From the NCBI GenBank assembly GCA_020746835.1, contig JAGPNK010000012.1:62001-126000 (forward strand): a stretch of 64,000 nt of DNA, given 5' to 3'. The position numbers were made by a program, and so were the translations under genes. Below are positions 21,338-33,013 of this stretch, in pieces (the first letter of the stretch is position 1; each line of letters starts with the position of its first letter). This stretch comes from Stachybotrys elegans. Its lineage: Eukaryota; Ascomycota; Sordariomycetes; Hypocreales; Stachybotryaceae. The notes under the pieces are model-generated. The model searched no databases, had not been told where the DNA came from, and saw only the letters and a list, made by a program, of their open reading frames with translations.

Positions 21338-23758
21338 TCATGACATGACTGCCTTCACTGTTCCCCGGAAGACTGGCTTATCGTCAAACACAACCTCTGC
21401 CATCTTATCATCTCCAGCCACGCCAACACTGAGCCATCTGGCAAGAAGGGTATTGCTTTCCACAGGCTTGACGGATCCATCGCGGGTTCCCACAGTAATG
21501 TGTGCAATAGGATTAGTGCACACCCATTTCTCCTCGTTGTCGATGAGACGGACGACAATCGCCATCAGGCGATCGTCATAGACAACCTAGTTTCTCAGTT
21601 AGACTTCATTCTTTCATCATGGTTGTTATGAACGTACCCTTTCCAGCATCACATCGCAGCTACCCAGGATAGCATCGTAGTCACCGGCTTCTTCCTGAAT
21701 GGCAAGATAGCGCTGCCACAATTCCGGGTTATTATCTTTTGTCGCGCGATGCATAAGCGTAACATGGAACTTGGGCTGAACCCGCCGTGTCTGTTTTAGC
21801 TGCATGTAGAAACGAGAAATCTCAGGTTCCTTTCCGTTAAACGCCTTCTCTAGAACATCGTTGATTTGATTAGCTGGGACGTTGACAGACATATATTCCA
21901 GCTTCTTCTTCTTTGGCGGTTTTGCTTGTGCAGTCTTGGCCTTGGGCTCTCGTCGAGCCACTTCATGCTTGAAATCTGGGCGATATCCCAAGGCAGCTTC
22001 TATAGCAGCATCAAGCTGCTCGGCCGTAGGAACTTCCTTGACCAGGTTAGGAAAGCTACGGTGAAGCTGGGTGACGGTCGTCTCGAGATTTTGGCGGCTG
22101 CCAACAGCGGGGTCAAGGTCGATGACTACATCAAAGCCATCGTCAGGGCGGGTGTAGGGTTCGCACGCCTCGTAACGATTTATGAAGCCCTCCATCACAG
22201 CCATGAACTTATCCTTGTCGGAGGCTGCGTGGATCGTCTGATGGTTATCGCCCCGCTGAAGGACTCGGTCACGAGTCACGGCTCTGATTTCATCCAAGCG
22301 GTCTTCATCATGGCGGAAGTTGAGGCATACCAGCTTTGCAGTGGCGTGCTGCAGCTTGACGTCGGTGATGATCTGTCTCCGTTCGTGCTTCTGTGCATTG
22401 TTTCTGTCCGCCACAACAACAGGAGCTTCCTTCAGCTGATCCAGAACAGCCTTTGTGAATTTGGGCGGGCGTGCCTTGCCAGAGATATTGTCATTCTGCA
22501 CATGGCCCCAGCCAAACAGGTGAGCAAGAGCCAGGGCGATCGTTGTCTTCCCGCATCCAATAGTGGCTATGGGGCAGAGGATGACGTCCCTTTCTACCTC
22601 AGTCATTATCAACGGGTCCAGCGTGTCCATATTAGCGGCCTCGGCTCCGTTAATGTTCTTGAACTTGAGAAAGTCGTCTCTGAGTGAGATGATACCGTGG
22701 TTCTGGGTGTACTGCTTGCTGAGCTGGGGGTCGGCAGCAAGTCGCTTTTTGGCGTATAAAAGATACTCCTCGGTAATTTTGACATGCTTCCGGATTTTGG
22801 GCTGCTTTCCAGAAATAAGAGCCTTGGTGCATTCTCTCCATTGTCGATACATGAGGTAGGGCTCCTCGAACTTGTACTTGAAGAACCAATCGCGATATGG
22901 GACTGTTGCCGGATCATGAGATCTCCTGCAGCGGATAACAAAGCCCTCGACATCGCGACCCTCATGGGCGCCTGTCTCAGCAACCTCCTCCAGGAAGCTT
23001 TTCACGGCCTGAATGTCGTTCATAACTATGAGGCTGGTCTTCCGGAACCCCCACTGGTCGGCAAACTCCTGAACGTGTGTGCTTGGGTACGTGGCGAACT
23101 CAGGCAGGTTGAGGTTTATGCCGTGGAGATACAAGCCAGCCTTATCTGGGCCATAGGCCAAGATGTGTTCCTCGAAGCTGTCATCGCACAACTCGGCAAC
23201 AGCAGTGGCGTTGCGCTGTCGAAGCTCTCGAGCGAGGTCGGCTGTTGTCTTGCCGAGAGCAGCAAGCTGCCTTTCCAGGTGCTTTTCTCCTGCGCTTGCG
23301 TGACTGACTTCTGTATCGCCGCGGTCACCAGTTGAGTGCTTGCTGCAGACGAGGAGTGTATCGTCTTCCATGCCGGCTATGAAAATGATGCAGCCATTCT
23401 CCTTCAGTGTCAGCTCATAGGGGGACTGGGTCTGGGTCATGATGTTGGACCATTTCGTTTCGTGAACCTCGTCGACGTTGAAGAACTTGTCGTAGCCTCT
23501 GACGGCAATCTCGGGCTGGCGAGTGTCTCGGGTGGTGAATAGACCTCGAGCATAGGTCGGCAGATCACGACGCTTGTAATCCCAGTCTGACATCTTCCAT
23601 GAGTCTACTCGAATGCCGCGGGCGGATCCCTTGACCTGGTAGGTATTCTTCTTTACTGAGAAGCCACCCTGGCGCTTCCCGCTCTTGCTCGCGAGCTCGA
23701 GCGCCGCGAGGAGGCGAGAAACGTGGTGAGCATCTTGAGGGATGTACGGAGCAGCCAT
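21338..23758 (-). CDS. TRL1: Fungal tRNA ligase Trl1
   Basis: Joins tRNA halves after intron removal and, in yeast, splices HAC1 mRNA in the unfolded-protein response. Exons are 23758-21638 and 21586-21338, giving 789 aa. All three domains are present. The adenylyltransferase has the nucleotidyl Lys in LKENG (about residue 119). The polynucleotide kinase has the P-loop IGCGKTT (about 401-406). The C-terminal cyclic phosphodiesterase has two HxT motifs: FHVTLMH in exon 1 and AHITVG in exon 2. The 51-bp intron (GTACGT...ACTAG) puts the second HxT on its own small exon, so the gene looks truncated unless spliced. The start MAAPYIPQDA was chosen over an in-frame Met 23 codons upstream. Confidence 0.95.
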
Positions 23759-25020
23759 GATGTAGTCCGGAGGCTGCTTCGAGGAGATGAGAGAGTATGC
23801 AAAGGCCTTGGCTGGGCCCAGAGGCACAGGTTCGTACAGCGGAAGGCCTGTCGAATGGGTGGCGATGTCTTTGAGGATGCCACTTGGAGAGAGCCGGCAG
23901 GCTCAGTATTCTTATTTGCGTGCTTTACCCCAGTGGGCTGGTGAGTGGGTACGGCTTCAGATGTGACAGCTGATCTTTTGTTGAGAGGACGATTTTATCT
24001 CGGAGGGGGGGATAAAGAAGGTGGGCGGCTGGGTGCTACGTATAGTAGTAGTGTGCAACAAAGCCAGACTAAGGCAGTGAAGACGTGGTGGAAGTTGAGG
24101 CAGGTGGAGGAGCGGCGACTTCCAAAACCTGATAGGTATGGGAGAGGCTCACTTATACTAATGATTTCGTACCTACCAAGACGGCACTTATAGGTAGTAG
24201 TGCAACTAAGGTAATACTTTGCTGTGGCTACTATTACGCAGTTACATCCAGGCCAGATTGGAATACAGGTAGATTTGGGTCTCTGGGTTGGATCCAAAGA
24301 CGATGTGACTCAATGCTCCTGGGGCCAGGCGTCGCCGCCTGAATAGCACTAGGCCGGTAGCGAAATACCAGGTTGAATATGAAGTTCCACCTAAAGACAT
24401 GAACAAAGGCGGCTGAGCCTTGCAGTTCTTGGCGCAGGTACATAGTATAGCAGCACCTGTTCCAGCGACAAAAGAATGCCTGGGAAGTGGCTGGCCAGTG
24501 GCGGGGTTACATCCATGTTGGTAGGTGTTTGGCTGGAGAAATCGGATTAGGGCTGCAGGTGAGCACAGACTTGTGCATCCCGTCAACCTTGGGGTCAGCC
24601 GCCGTCTTCTCAAAGAGTCACGCCGAAGAGTCAAACCGCGTTGGACCGTGACCCTTTGGCAAAGATGATTCACACTGCCCAGCGTAGACCAGAATCATGC
24701 CATTTCATCAAAGAAGGAGAATCTCGGATGACGAACACCTGCAAACAAGACTGCATGGCCGTCAACAAGTATCATGGCCGGCCGCTGGGGCCACCACGTA
24801 CCTTGCCCACAACAGGCACGTACAGTACTAACATCGTAGGCTTTGCATTTTTTCATAACCATGATGCGCTAGACCCATAATTATTTCCCTCCTCTCCCAA
24901 TTCTACCAGGTAGTTGCGATTCCGTGTTAGTCGACATCTCACCTTTTTGCAATATTGCCCTTGGGATATCTTGGATCTCCTTTTCTTCTCCGGAACCTCG
25001 TCATCCATCTCGTGGTATCA
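23759..25020. promoter_or_regulatory. Divergent intergenic region, Trl1 / ankyrin gene
   Basis: 1262 bp between opposite starts. It contains many short CAGG/CCTG-type and TACCTA motifs but nothing I can assign. No gene seen. Confidence 0.5.
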
Positions 25021-25680
25021 ATGTCACCAAACCCTTTTCTCCTTGCGGCGGACAACAGCCCCGCGCTACTGCCCCTCCTTCGCGAAAACCCATCGCTGGC
25101 GTCCTCCCAGGACGATCACGGCTACTCTCTCGTTCATGCAGCTGCAAGCTACAACCACCTTGATCTTTTGCGCGCTCTTATTAAAGAATTCAAAGTCGAT
25201 GTCAATTTGAAGGATGAGGATAATGAGACTGCCTTGTTTGTTGTGGAGACGCCCGAGGCCGCCCGCATCTTGGTTGAGGAGCTGGGCATAGACATCCACC
25301 ACAAAGGTCTCGAAGGCTTCACTGCACGCCAAAAGATTGAGGCGGAGGCGGAATTCCCTGATGTAGTGGCATACCTCGACACAGTGGGTGCTTCGGGTGC
25401 TGGTGGTGGCGACGCCGATGCCAGCATCGGTGCCCCGACCGTGCCTGGTTCTCTGCCGCCTCCCCCGGAGGGTATGCCCGTCACTATTGGCACCATGGAC
25501 GAGACGGAGGAGGTTCCCCAGATTGCCGACCCAGAATTCCGACGGCGGATCGAGGAACTGGCGCAACGCGAGGATTTCGATACAGCGCAGGGCCAAGCCG
25601 AACTGCGCAAACTGGTTGAAGAGGCACTGGCGGATCAAGGATTCGGCGATGAGCGCAATGTTCGCGCAAAACCTGAATGA
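25021..25680 (+). CDS. Small ankyrin-repeat protein
   Basis: Single exon, 219 aa, start MSPNPFLLAADNSP (an in-frame upstream Met at 24955 adds a non-conserved tail). Ankyrin repeats occupy residues ~10-125: HGYSLVHAAASYNHLDLLRAL is textbook, followed by NETALFVVETPEAARILVEE and GFTARQKIEAEAEFPDVVAYL. A Gly/Ala/Pro linker leads to an acidic helical tail (PEFRRRIEELAQRE, LRKLVEEALADQG). Size and layout resemble Yar1-type ankyrin proteins, which in yeast chaperone ribosomal protein uS3, but I cannot prove orthology. The stop codon is only 4 bp from the convergent stop of Rpp40. Confidence 0.8.
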   Translation: MSPNPFLLAADNSPALLPLLRENPSLASSQDDHGYSLVHAAASYNHLDLLRALIKEFKVDVNLKDEDNETALFVVETPEAARILVEELGIDIHHKGLEGFTARQKIEAEAEFPDVVAYLDTVGASGAGGGDADASIGAPTVPGSLPPPPEGMPVTIGTMDETEEVPQIADPEFRRRIEELAQREDFDTAQGQAELRKLVEEALADQGFGDERNVRAKPE

Positions 25681-25684
25681 GGGA

Positions 25685-27050
25685 CTATTCTGAGCCGGAA
25701 ATTTCCCACATGAGGTACTCGCCGTCTGATGCGGGTGGTCGGAGGAGCGACAGTTCATTGGAGCCACCCGAGGGAGTCCAGGGGAACGATGTTGCGCAGA
25801 GGGCAAACCACATCGAGGACGGACAAGTGACAAGGACGTCGATCAACATGTCTCGCACCCACCCTGAAGCGATGAGACCTTGCCAACTCAACTTACACAG
25901 TGGCATGGTCTCGGTCTTAGCTGCAGCCACACCGCCCGGTATTTCATACCGTGACAGATAGGGATCAATGGCATCTTGAGCTTCCACCCTTGGACTCTGC
26001 AGGCGGACAAGTGAGAGCCATTCATATAAGTCTGTAGCAAATTCTTCCAGTCCAGGTCTATCCGAGCTTTCCAGCACCTGCTTGGGGATGGTGAGAGGAG
26101 TTGACTTGGCTTGTATACTCTCAGTAATCTGCGGCTCCAATGCGAACCGGGCCGGGGAGTGCGCCGAGAGGGGATCGGGACTGGGTGCTGCAAGTACGTC
26201 AGAAAAGCGGTTCTGGCAAGTTGAAACTCTTTTATAACCCACTGGATTTCGTTACATTGCAGAAGAGCCACGATAGTGGCTCGTTGAAGACATTTTTGCA
26301 GGCATAGATAAGTCTATCGAATCCCTTCTTCCCGTGAAGCATAGAAGGGCTTCTCAGGTCATAAGAGATCACTAATGTTCAATGTCAGCAACTTAGCTCG
26401 ATGGCCAATACTGTTCTTCTGGGACATGCTGTCTCACCCCATCTAGGCTTTGCACCCCGAGCACCCTTGGCCCCGTATGGGTTTCCGGTGAGGCCGGCTC
26501 GTTCATAAGTTTCCCTGTCAATATACATTGTCAAAGTGCCTATCACCTGGGTCAATAAATGGACATCTGGGGGACCTCCAGGACAAACCTTCATGAAGCA
26601 TGAATACATTATCGACGCTGTGCTTTCCCCGTGAAAGCATAAGAATGTTTCCTGAGCCTTACATCAGCACTCACACTGCGGCTCCCACGAAGTATGAGCA
26701 CGCACCTCTTTTAATGTACTCCGTGAAGAACTCCCCTGACAGGATATCCCCGAGAGTCATGGTCACTCTGAAATAAGAATGCGACTGCTGCTCGTGGACC
26801 AGTTTTTGGCGAAGGGGTTCGAGGCAGTTATATGGGACAATTAGGTCAAGCTGCACGAGTGTTAGCCCTCGTATCAATCAATTTCCACGTCAACCAGGTA
26901 ACTTACCTTGTGAATGAATCCACGGGCTGCTATCGACGTCCAAGGCTTTCCCCTTCGAGTTACCTGACCCGCCTCGACATGATTCATCTTGCCATAGGTA
27001 ATGAAGCATTTTTGCGTCTGGTAGAGGCTGTTTTCGTGCAGCGTAGCCAT
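25685..27050 (-). CDS. RNase P/MRP protein subunit Rpp40-like
   Basis: Predicted protein subunit of RNase P, which trims the 5' leader of pre-tRNA. There are six exons: 27050-26907, 26850-26706, 26651-26589, 26539-26438, 26371-26243 and 26187-25685. They give 361 aa, and all lengths keep the frame. The product runs through the family landmarks: YQTQKCFITYGKMNHV, GKPWTSIAARGFIHK, LGDILSGEFFTEYIKRGN, then GTLTMYIDRETYERAGL. Next come KGARGAKPRW, DLRSPSMLHGKKGFDRLIY, FNEPLSWLFCNV, then FATDLYEWLSLVRLQSPRV. It ends with WQGLIASGWVRDML and DGEYLMWEISG. No single open frame exceeds half the protein, so it is easily missed. Start MATLHENSLYQ is the best Met. The family assignment is by memory of the Rpp40 pattern. 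Confidence 0.82.
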
Positions 27051-27419
27051 GTTTGGGGCTCTCGATGTTTGTTCTAAGAAATGAAAATTCAGAAGACCAT
27101 GAGGAGAGCAAGATACACCCCTTCTTTCTTGAGATTGCCGCTGTGGTCTTGGTCGAATTTCGAGGTGCAACTTCCCATGGGTGGGTTCGAAATGGCCAGG
27201 CGGGGTTTTGCCGGCGAAATACTCCTTCTTGTGCTAAGTTGACTGACTTTGAACACTGACCAACACACAGACAGCCCTGAGTTTTGGGAGCACGTCGCAT
27301 TTCAAGAGTTTTCGGTCCCAGTGATCTTTGCTGCATACCCTCCCGGTGAATCTAAAGTTTGAACACTACAGCGTGGTAGCAGTTCGATCTTAATCCAAGG
27401 GTTCACACTCACACGCAAG
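27051..27419. promoter_or_regulatory. Short divergent promoter, Rpp40 / Trm11
   Basis: 369 bp separate the start codons of two tRNA-maturation genes, so they probably share control elements. No gene fits inside. Confidence 0.6.
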
Positions 27420-28911
27420 ATGGAATTCCTAGTGCGATTTGCGCACACCCACGAGTCTTTTCGACTACCAGAACTCGAAGCACTCGCTCTACTAGAGGGT
27501 ATTGAGATGACAGTATTGGAATATAGCCTGAAAGTGTGTGGAATTTTCTTTACCAAGCAAGCATTGCCCTGACATATTGCAGTCGCCCTTTTGCCTGGTC
27601 AAACTTCCATCGGTTGAAGCCGCTCAAAAGCTCCTCAAGCGCTCTATCCTGGCGCAATCTATCCACGAGTTCTGGGGTCAAGGAACAACGCTCTCGGAGT
27701 TGCATGAGGACATGCGGAGGCGAACGGAGCCTCAGTGGCTGCGTTACAAAGACGTCACCTTCAAGTTTGCCATTGACTGCTACCAAGGAGCGCGGTCCAA
27801 CACCAAGAAGCTGAGCATAATCAACTCCTTCCAATTCTTGCCGTTCGAAGGCTCCATTAGCTTATCTTCCCCTGATGAAGTCTTCACCGTATTCGAGGTG
27901 TGGGAGTGGAACAGCGTCCCCTTGGGCATTGAAAACCCCGAGAAAATGTTCTTGGGGCGATTGGTTGGGACATCTGCAAGAGAAACCCCCCAAAAGTACG
28001 ACCTCAAGAAGCGCGGTTACATATCTACGACCAGCATGGACGCAGAACTGTCACTTGTCACAGCAAACCTGGCTCTGGCAGCCCCGGGGAAACTTTTCTA
28101 TGACCCTTTCGTCGGCACAGGATCGTTTCCGCTTGCGTGCGCACATTTTGGCGCCGAGTGCTGGGGTAGCGATATCGACGGAATGACGCTCCGTGGAGAA
28201 GGTGGTCGAAAGAGTGTGCGTGGCAACTTCGAACAGTATGGCTTGGGCCCCTTCTTTGGTGGTGTGTTCACTGCAGACCTCACCAACTCGCCCATAAGGT
28301 TGGCGCGGATATGGGATGGTGTCGTCTGCGATCCGCCTTATGGTGTACGAGAAGGCCTGAGGGTTCTGGGTCTGAAAGACCCTACTAAAACACCCTGGCT
28401 GGTCGAGCGCGGCATCCAGAATGCCATGTAGGTACTTGATGTAGTCATGTTGGCAAGATGAGCTGACATCTCCTGGCACAGGGCGCCCGATTACGTGCCA
28501 CCAAAGAAGCCGTACAGCTTTCTTGCAATGCTCGATGATATATTGGTCTTTGCTTCGGAGACATTGGTCGATGGTGGCCGGCTCTCTTTCTGGATGCCCA
28601 CAGCAAATGACGAGGAGCAGGAGATTGCCATCCCAACACACCCTTGCTTGGAGTTGGTATCTGCCTGTATTCAACCATTCTACAAGTGTACAGCTCCTAC
28701 AGCCCCCTTTAATGGCTGACACAAGATCGAGACCTAATACTGACTGGCTGTAGGGTCCAGGAGACTCCTGACATATCGTCGTCTGCCTGACGCAGAAGTA
28801 TCGCCAGCAGCGCTACAGGCCTACAAGGCACGGCAAAGCATCGGCACCACGGCTGATGAACTGAATCCGTTCCGGCGTGGCTACTTCAAGAAGTTCGAGG
28901 TTGACGCATAA
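27420..28911 (+). CDS. TRM11: tRNA (guanine10-N2)-methyltransferase catalytic subunit Trm11
   Basis: With Trm112 it makes m2G10 in tRNAs. Exons are 27420-27533, 27583-28427, 28482-28687 and 28754-28911, giving 440 aa. The N-terminal THUMP-like part starts MEFLVRFAHTHESFRLPELEALALL. The Rossmann methyltransferase has the SAM motif FYDPFVGTGSFPLACAHFGA and the catalytic DPPYG in VVCDPPYGVREGL. After that come YVPPKKPYSFLAMLDDIL and GRLSFWMPTANDEEQEI, then RRLLTYRRLPDAE and the end GYFKKFEVDA. The second intron starts inside what looks like ATG-TAG: splicing at GCCAT/GTAGGT restores Met and avoids the apparent stop. Confidence 0.95.
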
Positions 28912-29224
28912 GAAGATATTGCGATAGATGACGGGAAATTCATATCCATCCTATCAGACCGTGGCCATACTGGATCATTCGAAACGTTGCGGGCGCAAAT
29001 GCCAACCGACGAACCACCCGCTCATGCCTTTGCGCCTCATTCCGCTGCCGAGGCTATGTTCCCGATTCGTTTCCGTGTAAGTGAACTGTGACATTGGCTT
29101 ATAATGTCACTTGGCGTGGCTCATCGAGCTCACGCTTCATCAGATCATATACTCACTGCTCGCCATGCATTCCGACAAGACCTCATATGCGGTGAGCCTA
29201 TGCTCAATGCTCCCAAAGCCACAT
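28912..29224. other. Convergent 3' region, Trm11 / Gid4
   Basis: 313 bp between stop codons; it should contain both 3' UTRs. Nothing else seen. Confidence 0.6.
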
Positions 29225-30506
29225 TTACCGAAACTCCGTCGCACTCAAACAGCCCCGGTCGGGGACATGCTTCAACTCCAACTGCTGAAACCTGATTAGT
29301 GTTAGCAGGCAATGTCAATCGGAACAGCATTGTAGTAGATGGTCGACTTACTTTTCGCTCTTAGAATGAAAGTAGATCCCGCTGACCTCACCCTTGACTT
29401 GGTTGAAGCATATGTAGTAAAAGCCTTCAAAGCTGGCACCTGTTATAGTGCGCACTCTGTGGTCAGGAACCAAGAAATGCTCTTTCCATCGCATGAATAT
29501 GTTTTCCTTTTGCGCAATGTCGTGTATAGGGACAGCGCCCCTTCGTGCATGCTTCTGGAACGGACGAAAGGCGTTGAACTTTGCCCAATGATTCAGATCA
29601 ACCTTTGAATTGGCGCCCCAATCGTCGTGTTGGGTCAAGAAACTGTACTTGGAGCCAATTATCTCGCCCTCAAAATATGTGGTAAGGGTGGGATGATCTT
29701 CAGTCAGGCCTGAATGGGAAGATGTGAGCTGTCTTGTCTAACACAAGCGGAGTTATGTCTCGACTGAAAACGAACCTTGGATGCGGAGGTAACCGCACAG
29801 GAACGACTCGCGCATGTCGACATGCTTGATCTCCACCTGTACATCGTATACCTGTCTCTCCGATTGTTGTGTGCCGTGAAATCGGCTGCCGGGTCGAAGG
29901 AAAGAAGAGGGCGACACAGGGAGACACTAATAATGTCAATTTGGGTAATGCAGAACTGATCTGGGGCTGGTTTCTTACCCGTCTAAACGTAGGATCAGAG
30001 CCCGTGTAGGAATAGCAAGAGTCGTACTCCAGGATGTCCATATCTACATGGCCAGTGTCTGCACTAGGGAAGGAGCCAGGATTGTTGTCGGCATGTGATG
30101 TGTGGCAAAGGTTGCTGGAGTCATCGTGCCCGACGGCATAGTTCGTGCAGCCATCATCCGGTTTGATCAAGTCGCTGCCCACACCGCTGGCTTCTGGCGA
30201 AGTGAGACCGGTTATTCCAGACTGAGGCTGAGGAGACAAGGTCGTGGATCTTGAAGAAGGCTCGACAGAAGGGGGCTCGTCCGTCATGCTGACTTCCAGT
30301 GCTGCATGGTGCTCTGGGCCAGGGCGCGAGAAGGCCTGTGGCGAGTCGGCCTGGCTAAGGGCCTCGTGCTGAACTTCCATGTGTACGGATCCGCCATCAT
30401 GGGATTGATGGCTGGGCTGAGGTAGATCGTCCGGACAGGTTGAAGCCAAGGCGGAGTGGGCAGATGGCAACGGATCTGACGGAGGATCGGAGGACGGCGT
30501 CGGCAT
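29225..30506 (-). CDS. GID4: GID/CTLH E3 ligase substrate receptor Gid4 (Vid24)
   Basis: Receptor of the GID ubiquitin ligase. In yeast it binds Pro/N-degrons of gluconeogenic enzymes and sends them for degradation when glucose returns. Exons are 30506-29979, 29926-29776, 29709-29352 and 29291-29225, giving 367 aa. The first ~176 residues are Ser/Pro/Asp-rich and look disordered. The Vid24 barrel then reads SSFLRPGSRFHGTQ, QVYDVQVEIKHVDMRESF, CGYLRIQGLTEDHPTLTTYF. It goes on with FEGEIIGSKYSFLT, DLNHWAKFNAF and FMRWKEHFLVPDH, then FEGFYYICFN, and ends DRGCLSATEFR. The start at 30506 is the first in-frame ATG; the frame is open upstream without a Met before a stop. Confidence 0.93.
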
Positions 30507-32262
30507 GTTGGGGGCTTGTCGGTAGAGCGGCGTGGTAGGTGACTGAAAATAGGTTGTGCGACGTGGGCGACGCTCGTGGTTGCTGGTCACTGATCGCAAG
30601 ATGACGGCGGCAAGGGATACTGAGAGTATAGGAGTACAGCGTTTTGTGCGAATGGCCTCGGGGTGTTATGGGTTGCGCGCCTGCCCACAGCCTGGGATGA
30701 AATAAATCACCTTCTACGGTGATGAAAATTAGATAGCATCGAAGCTCGAGATTCAGCACATGACAATGTCGAGCTTATGTCGAAGTGCCCAGACACATCA
30801 CGATGCCGAGGACAAGCGTAGGGGACGTGATGCTGGGCTGGACTGGACCTGGACCTGGTTGATGGCCGACCGGGGCAAGTGGAGCGTAGAGCGATGACCG
30901 GATGGCGGAGAATTCAGAGCGCGGGGGGAGAGGACGAGTAATACAAAGCGCAAGAAACGAAAACCACCACGGGTGGGGAGACACTCAAGTCAAAGGATGA
31001 GAATTACAGAAGAATCGGGGCAGTGGTAGCAGTAGTGGTGGTGAGCGCGGTCAAGGAGCCGATGACGACCTGGGCAGAGCCGGAATTGCAAGTCAGCAAA
31101 AGCAACCTGGCGCATGAACGGAGTACGCGAGAGGACGGGGTCGGGAGGCGAAAAGTCGTCCCCCCAGAACGTAAGACCGCAGAACTCGTCAACAGCGTGT
31201 TAAGGTTGTACTTGGGGAAGTGCCACAGGCCTAGGCGGTGGAGAAGTATTTTGATAGCGCTGGCAGCTTCTATCATAGTATACCTATGTAGTCCATCCAT
31301 TAAACTCTATTGCGGTATCTAATTGGGTCCAGTGGGGACGCGTGGGAAGGATACAGGTAGCCCGTAGGATGGCGGGTGGGTGTCCACCAGTGCTAAGGAG
31401 GGCAGGTTGTGGAGCTTCCAGATCACTAGGTTGCTCCATTGTCGGGCAGCCTTCAATTTATTAGGTTGAAGTGCTGTCTGCTGTGCTGGTTGTTCGAGCC
31501 ACCTGACATTCTGCCCTCCGGTCTCGACCGCCTTTGCAAAGGACAGGCCAATTGCCAAGGGGCAGAGAGGAATGTAAGATGAGCATGTGTGGAGGCTGTA
31601 CCGTACGCGGTAGGGGGCCTCGACACGAAGAGTGAAATCGAGGCGCACGTGGCCATTTCGGCCAGCTGTTCCAGACAGCAAGCCACAAGGCTGGGTTTCA
31701 TTCTTCAAGCTCGGCTGAGTTCGGTCCTCTTGGCCTTTCAATTCCTGCGCATACGATGAGTAACCCGTACCAAGTACTATTCCGCACGCGTTCCTTTTTG
31801 CCATCCTGCCCACGAAAATGAAGCACTTGTTCGTCATGTGGCTGACACGTGAATACGGCGCCGCACCGTCATAGCATTGCTTCTGTTATTAGTGTCTTTT
31901 TATTCGACTTTGTCGTGCGTTGCTCTCTCTACCCGATGTTTATGACAAAATCGGTCTCGCTATGAAGTGTAGTAAATTTCGATACCGTCTGCAGCCACAG
32001 CCACAGCCACAGCCAAGGAGTTTTGCGTCGCTTCAATACCCTGAACCGTCTACTCCGAACCAGAAGCCCAAACAGTTGCTTGTAATCGATGGATATATGT
32101 AGCGCGGGTAGCTGAGGGGGGCTGTGTCCCGTTTCACCACCTGGAACGCTATAGAGGTGACTTGATTGCGCGGACGTCATCGAGGCGTTTACAGCCGTCA
32201 ATTGGGGCTTGTCTCGTAATCAAGGCGAACTCGCATCGCGGATCGACGAGCACCTCCATCCT
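30507..32262. promoter_or_regulatory. Long gene-free stretch upstream of Gid4
   Basis: 1756 bp. I looked on both strands for coding sequence and found none I trust. A perfect (CAGCCA)4 microrepeat sits at 31992-32015. The left part should hold the Gid4 promoter and a long 5' UTR is possible; the right end holds the 3' UTR of Mago. Confidence 0.5.
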
Positions 32263-33013
32263 TTAGATAGGCTTGATCTTAAAGTGAAGAGCGATGAGGC
32301 TAAATACGAGAGCCTTAAGGTCCTGAACGAGATAGTAGAAGACTCTAAGGCCTTCAGGATCCGCGGATTCAGTGACATCAACCAGAGATCCGATCTTAGC
32401 CGTCTATAGATGTATATTAGCCCAAGTGTCTTGCAACATCGAATGGAAAATACTTGCCTCAAAGGAGATATGATCGTTTCCTAGGCGGATTTCCAGCTCC
32501 TGGCGTCCATCCTTGTTCTTCTGGGGCCATTTAGAGTCATCTTCCCTGGATCATACTGTCAGCTACTCGCTGAGGATGAGTGGTTGTGTCCCCTGGCTTA
32601 CTTCATGATCTCGCTGCTCTTGATAATGCGCTTTATCTCGTCCACGATCACAGAGCTGACGCACACTATAGTTGGTGTTGGTTAGCAGCAGAGCAAAGGA
32701 CGGTCTGACGTTTTTGGCTGCCTTACTCTCTTTGCGAATCAAGCTGTCATTCCGGTAGTTGGAGTTGTTGGCGTACCGAGCCACTGCGCTCCGTCCATCC
32801 CCAACTACCCGAAAATCGAATTCTGCGACCGTATTAGCAGGCAGTTGCGTCTGTTTGGCTGGCGAGGCTATCCATACCCAAGAACTCATGGCCAAAGCGA
32901 CCCATGTGGCCGGAGCTATAGGTTGCATGTAAGTCCAAGTCCAGGTATTATAATCATCGGGTTTCATAGACTGACTAGTAACGGATATAAAAGGGCTCAT
33001 TTGACGCAGCCAT
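32263..33013 (-). CDS. mago: Exon-junction-complex protein Mago nashi
   Basis: Core exon-junction-complex subunit that pairs with Y14. Six exons: 33013-32976, 32915-32878, 32822-32727, 32665-32602, 32545-32458 and 32403-32263. They give 154 aa, with the frame kept throughout. The product reads [72 protein letters not shown]. It continues [53 protein letters not shown] and [12 protein letters not shown]. This is near-universal Mago sequence. The last intron begins with GC (GAG/GCAAGT) and ends CTATAG; no in-frame GT alternative exists. Five introns in a 465-nt coding sequence is dense for this window. Confidence 0.96.

Noticed and set aside
21866..22687. 273-aa open frame antisense to Trl1
   Set aside because: The opposite strand encodes conserved tRNA ligase motifs over the same region; this frame has none.
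31992..32015. (CAGCCA)4 as a possible CRISPR-like or regulatory array
   Set aside because: Simple tandem hexamer without spacers; CRISPR arrays are not found in nuclear fungal genomes.
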